From assembly GCA_963970005.1 (NCBI GenBank), contig CAXAMN010015113.1, positions 474,707-538,706 of the forward strand: DNA of 64,000 nucleotides. Reading direction: 5' to 3'. Under the pieces are notes generated by a model. The model searched no databases. It was given only the letters and a program-made list of their open reading frames with translations, and had not been told where the DNA came from. Shown in pieces: positions 62,202-64,000 of the stretch. The position numbers and the translations under genes were made by a program. This DNA is from Durusdinium trenchii (Eukaryota; Sar; Dinophyceae; Suessiales; Symbiodiniaceae). Each line of letters begins with the position of its first letter. Position 1 is the first letter of the stretch.

Positions 62202-62820
62202 TTTGCAAAAATCAAAATATTCTCACAATGGTTCCACAGCAAAAACACGGAAGGAAGCGAAAAGGCTCACACGACACTCCCAGCTCGACGCAGGCACAGT
62301 CAAAACTCTATGGCTCCAGCTATTCCTAGCTACCTACGGTGGGTTGGGTCCTGTCCACCGGGGCTATGGTTTCTGGCCCCTTGGAGCTCCCCCCAGACCG
62401 CAATGGAATGGGGATCTTGGCTCCGCTACCAAGTTGAACTGGCAGCTGAGCGCGGCGCCCACTTTTCTAGTCTAGCTTGATGGTAAAAAGGGCCTATGGT
62501 AGTAGTGAACCATGGGATGGAATCAAATGTTCAACACTCCCGCGTGAACCACCTGGTCGGGATCCAACACCTCGCGCGGCGTCGATGGTGTTGCTTCGAC
62601 CGAAGCGACCGCGCGAGCGACTGCGCGGGGACCGAACTTGGGAGAAGCGACAGCAGTGTGGAAAACGGTAACCGTATTTTGGAGCGAAAGCACTTTTGGA
62701 GCGAAAGCAAACGATTCGACCAAAGAGCCACTCTTTGAGAGATTGGGGCTGACGGCTCAGCATCAATCACTTTTCCCTCCAAGTGAATATGGCAGAGCCA
62801 ACCTCAACGCTCCTTATGTA
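62202..62820. other. 5' flank of copia 3, no gene seen
   Basis: No supported ORF. GTTCAACA followed by CTCCCGCG at 62528-62541 looks like an LTR end next to a purine tract (on the minus strand), but I found no partner copy. Confidence 0.4.
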
Positions 62821-63430
62821 CAAATGTAAACTGTTTGTCATATAATCCCGTCCCCCTAATAATAAACACGGCCCCCCCCCCCTAATAAGGAAACCTCGGT
62901 CGCATTTTTTTTAATAGGGGGTCCCTGAAATCGGGGTGTCCAAAATAGGGTCACCTGGAAAGAGTTTCAAAACCAAAAAGTAATCCAGGAAAATTTTATA
63001 TAAAATCCTTTATTAAACTCATATCAAAAATGCAAAAAACCGCCAGATCGAAGGGTCTTCCTTTTCCCCTACAAAAACCTTCATTAGAATAGTGATTCTT
63101 CAGTAGACTAACAGCTAAAGCTTTCGAAAGGTGATGTCGCTGTGCCATGCGGTGTTGCGTGACCTCGGTGGCAAGTGCGTTTGCGTGAGTCCGTGCCATT
63201 GAGGGAAGGAAAGCCTGCTGGTGTAAGCGCGGCGTGTCATGGTGGAGTTTTGGGGAACCTAATAAAAAAAACTACCCCCAAAATCGACCATGTTGGTAGT
63301 TTAGTAGCGGTTTGAAAGGGCGGCAATTTAAAACCAAATATAAACCAAATTTAGGGGATCCGGCATGACTTTTTTTTAATTGGGGTCCGTTTTTTAATAG
63401 GTACTCGGGATTAGATAGAACCTTATAGCT
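62820..63430. other. AT-rich patch with C-run/TAAT motifs
   Basis: Composition shifts to AT-rich. CGGCCCCCC...CCTAATAAGG (from about 62865), TTAATAGGGGG and further TTTTTTAATAGG elements recur. The first resembles the right end of the viral element (ACGGGGCCCC...CCTAATC). A short minus-strand ORF (62996-63199) has no recognisable domain. It may be a remnant of a related element. Confidence 0.35.
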
Positions 63431-63702
63431 GGAGGATCAAGCCTTGCTTTAGCAACGAGGCCAAGGGGGATGCCTCATGGCGATTTGGACCTCATAATGA
63501 GGCTTTGCTGTTGGATGACTGGATGACGTCCGGACCCGGAATGGGGACGCGGAGCCGTGTGTGAACGAAAGCCGGCTGCACGCAGGCGCTGGGCGGCCGA
63601 GGCGTCACGCAGACTGGGATGGGACGTGTGGTGGAGGTCTTCTCTCGCATGTACAAGATCCCCGCAGCCGCTTCGCTGCACCTGAGTAGGTTGGAGGCCA
63701 CT

Positions 63703-63825
63703 GGTAGTAAAACAAGGGCATCGCTACAAGTAACAAGGGGCACTACTACATACGACTACTATAGCTATAGTAGCTATAGAAGCTACTGTATTCACAAGGG
63801 CATCGCTTCTAGTAACCTAGAGGCC
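63703..63825 (+). repeat. CTAGTAACAAG-family fragment, right
   Basis: AACAAGGGCATCGCTACAAG, TAGCTATAGAAGCTACTG and CAAGGGCATCGCTTCTAGTA repeat the units of the 76-bp array in diverged form, with an ACTATAGCTATAGTAGCT palindromic centre. The rest of 63430-64000 shows no supported gene. Confidence 0.8.
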
Positions 63826-64000
63826 ATCACTATTAGGTTGGAGGTGATGGGTGGTGGGAGTGGACAGCTGGGTCTTCCAGTGAACAAGCCACCGGCAACG
63901 GCATGTTGAGCGGCGCGTTGTTCGCGGTGTTTGTTCTTTTTCGCTTTGGTTCAGCAACCGTCCAAACATGGTCCAAAGCGGGTCTCTCTGCGCCGTCACT

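Noticed and set aside
62528-62541. LTR end of copia 3 (GTTCAACA|CTCCCG)
   Set aside because: It looks like an LTR edge with a purine tract, but the orientation suits a 3' LTR where a 5' LTR is expected, and no partner copy was found.
1-64000. tRNA, rRNA or snRNA genes
   Set aside because: I saw no convincing cloverleaf with A and B boxes, rRNA core or snRNA Sm site by eye; a covariance-model scan would be needed to exclude them.

Overview
The window looks like nuclear DNA of a dinoflagellate, most likely of the Symbiodiniaceae/Polarella group. The reasons are gene-poor sequence dense in repeats, several Ty1/copia-type LTR retrotransposons, proteins of the lysine/alanine/methionine-rich 'MKAMKAMK' type, an LTR carrying the 3' end of the dinoflagellate spliced leader, and a TTTAGGG-type telomere repeat. 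I see no bacterial operons, rRNA or tRNA genes. Nearly all recognisable coding sequence belongs to mobile or viral elements, most of it broken by stops or 1-nt frameshifts. Some frameshifts lie in homopolymers and could be assembly errors; N gaps are at 35532-35631 and 48217-48226.

Layout. 1-18580: gene-poor DNA with microsatellites, a small interstitial telomere-like block (2017-2037) and a fragment of a dispersed CTAGTAACAAG repeat. 18581-37770: an AT-rich endogenous DNA-virus-like element, about 11.2 kb once a later retrotransposon is subtracted. It has decayed terminal inverted repeats, a capsid-like gene (18941-20530), three further genes on the same strand, one small antisense gene, a broken DNA polymerase B plus SF1 helicase (30886-34500) and a 3.1-kb array of alternating inverted modules (34500-37620). 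A copia element (21691-29619, minus strand) sits inside one viral gene, with 205-bp LTRs and a perfect GATAC target-site duplication; the viral reading frame resumes after it. 37889-45814: a second copia element (plus strand) with 126/127-bp LTRs and a GATCC duplication.

45820-48610: a weak ORF, then a 76-bp tandem array and a small minisatellite. 48610-55550: four plus-strand genes of dinoflagellate accessory type, namely a basic protein, a cytosine-methyltransferase-like protein, a basic MKAMK-type protein and a candidate transposase-like protein. Together they may be one compound mobile element. 55550-56340: two minisatellites. 56343-62201: a third, heavily decayed copia gag-pol on the minus strand. 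62210-64000: gene-poor DNA with an AT-rich patch and another fragment of the dispersed repeat.

The main points are the TIR-bounded virus-like element with its inverted-module array; a methyltransferase-like fold placed between protease and integrase in both intact-LTR copia elements and again as a free-standing gene; and an LTR that carries a spliced-leader relic next to a half-tRNA-type primer binding site.
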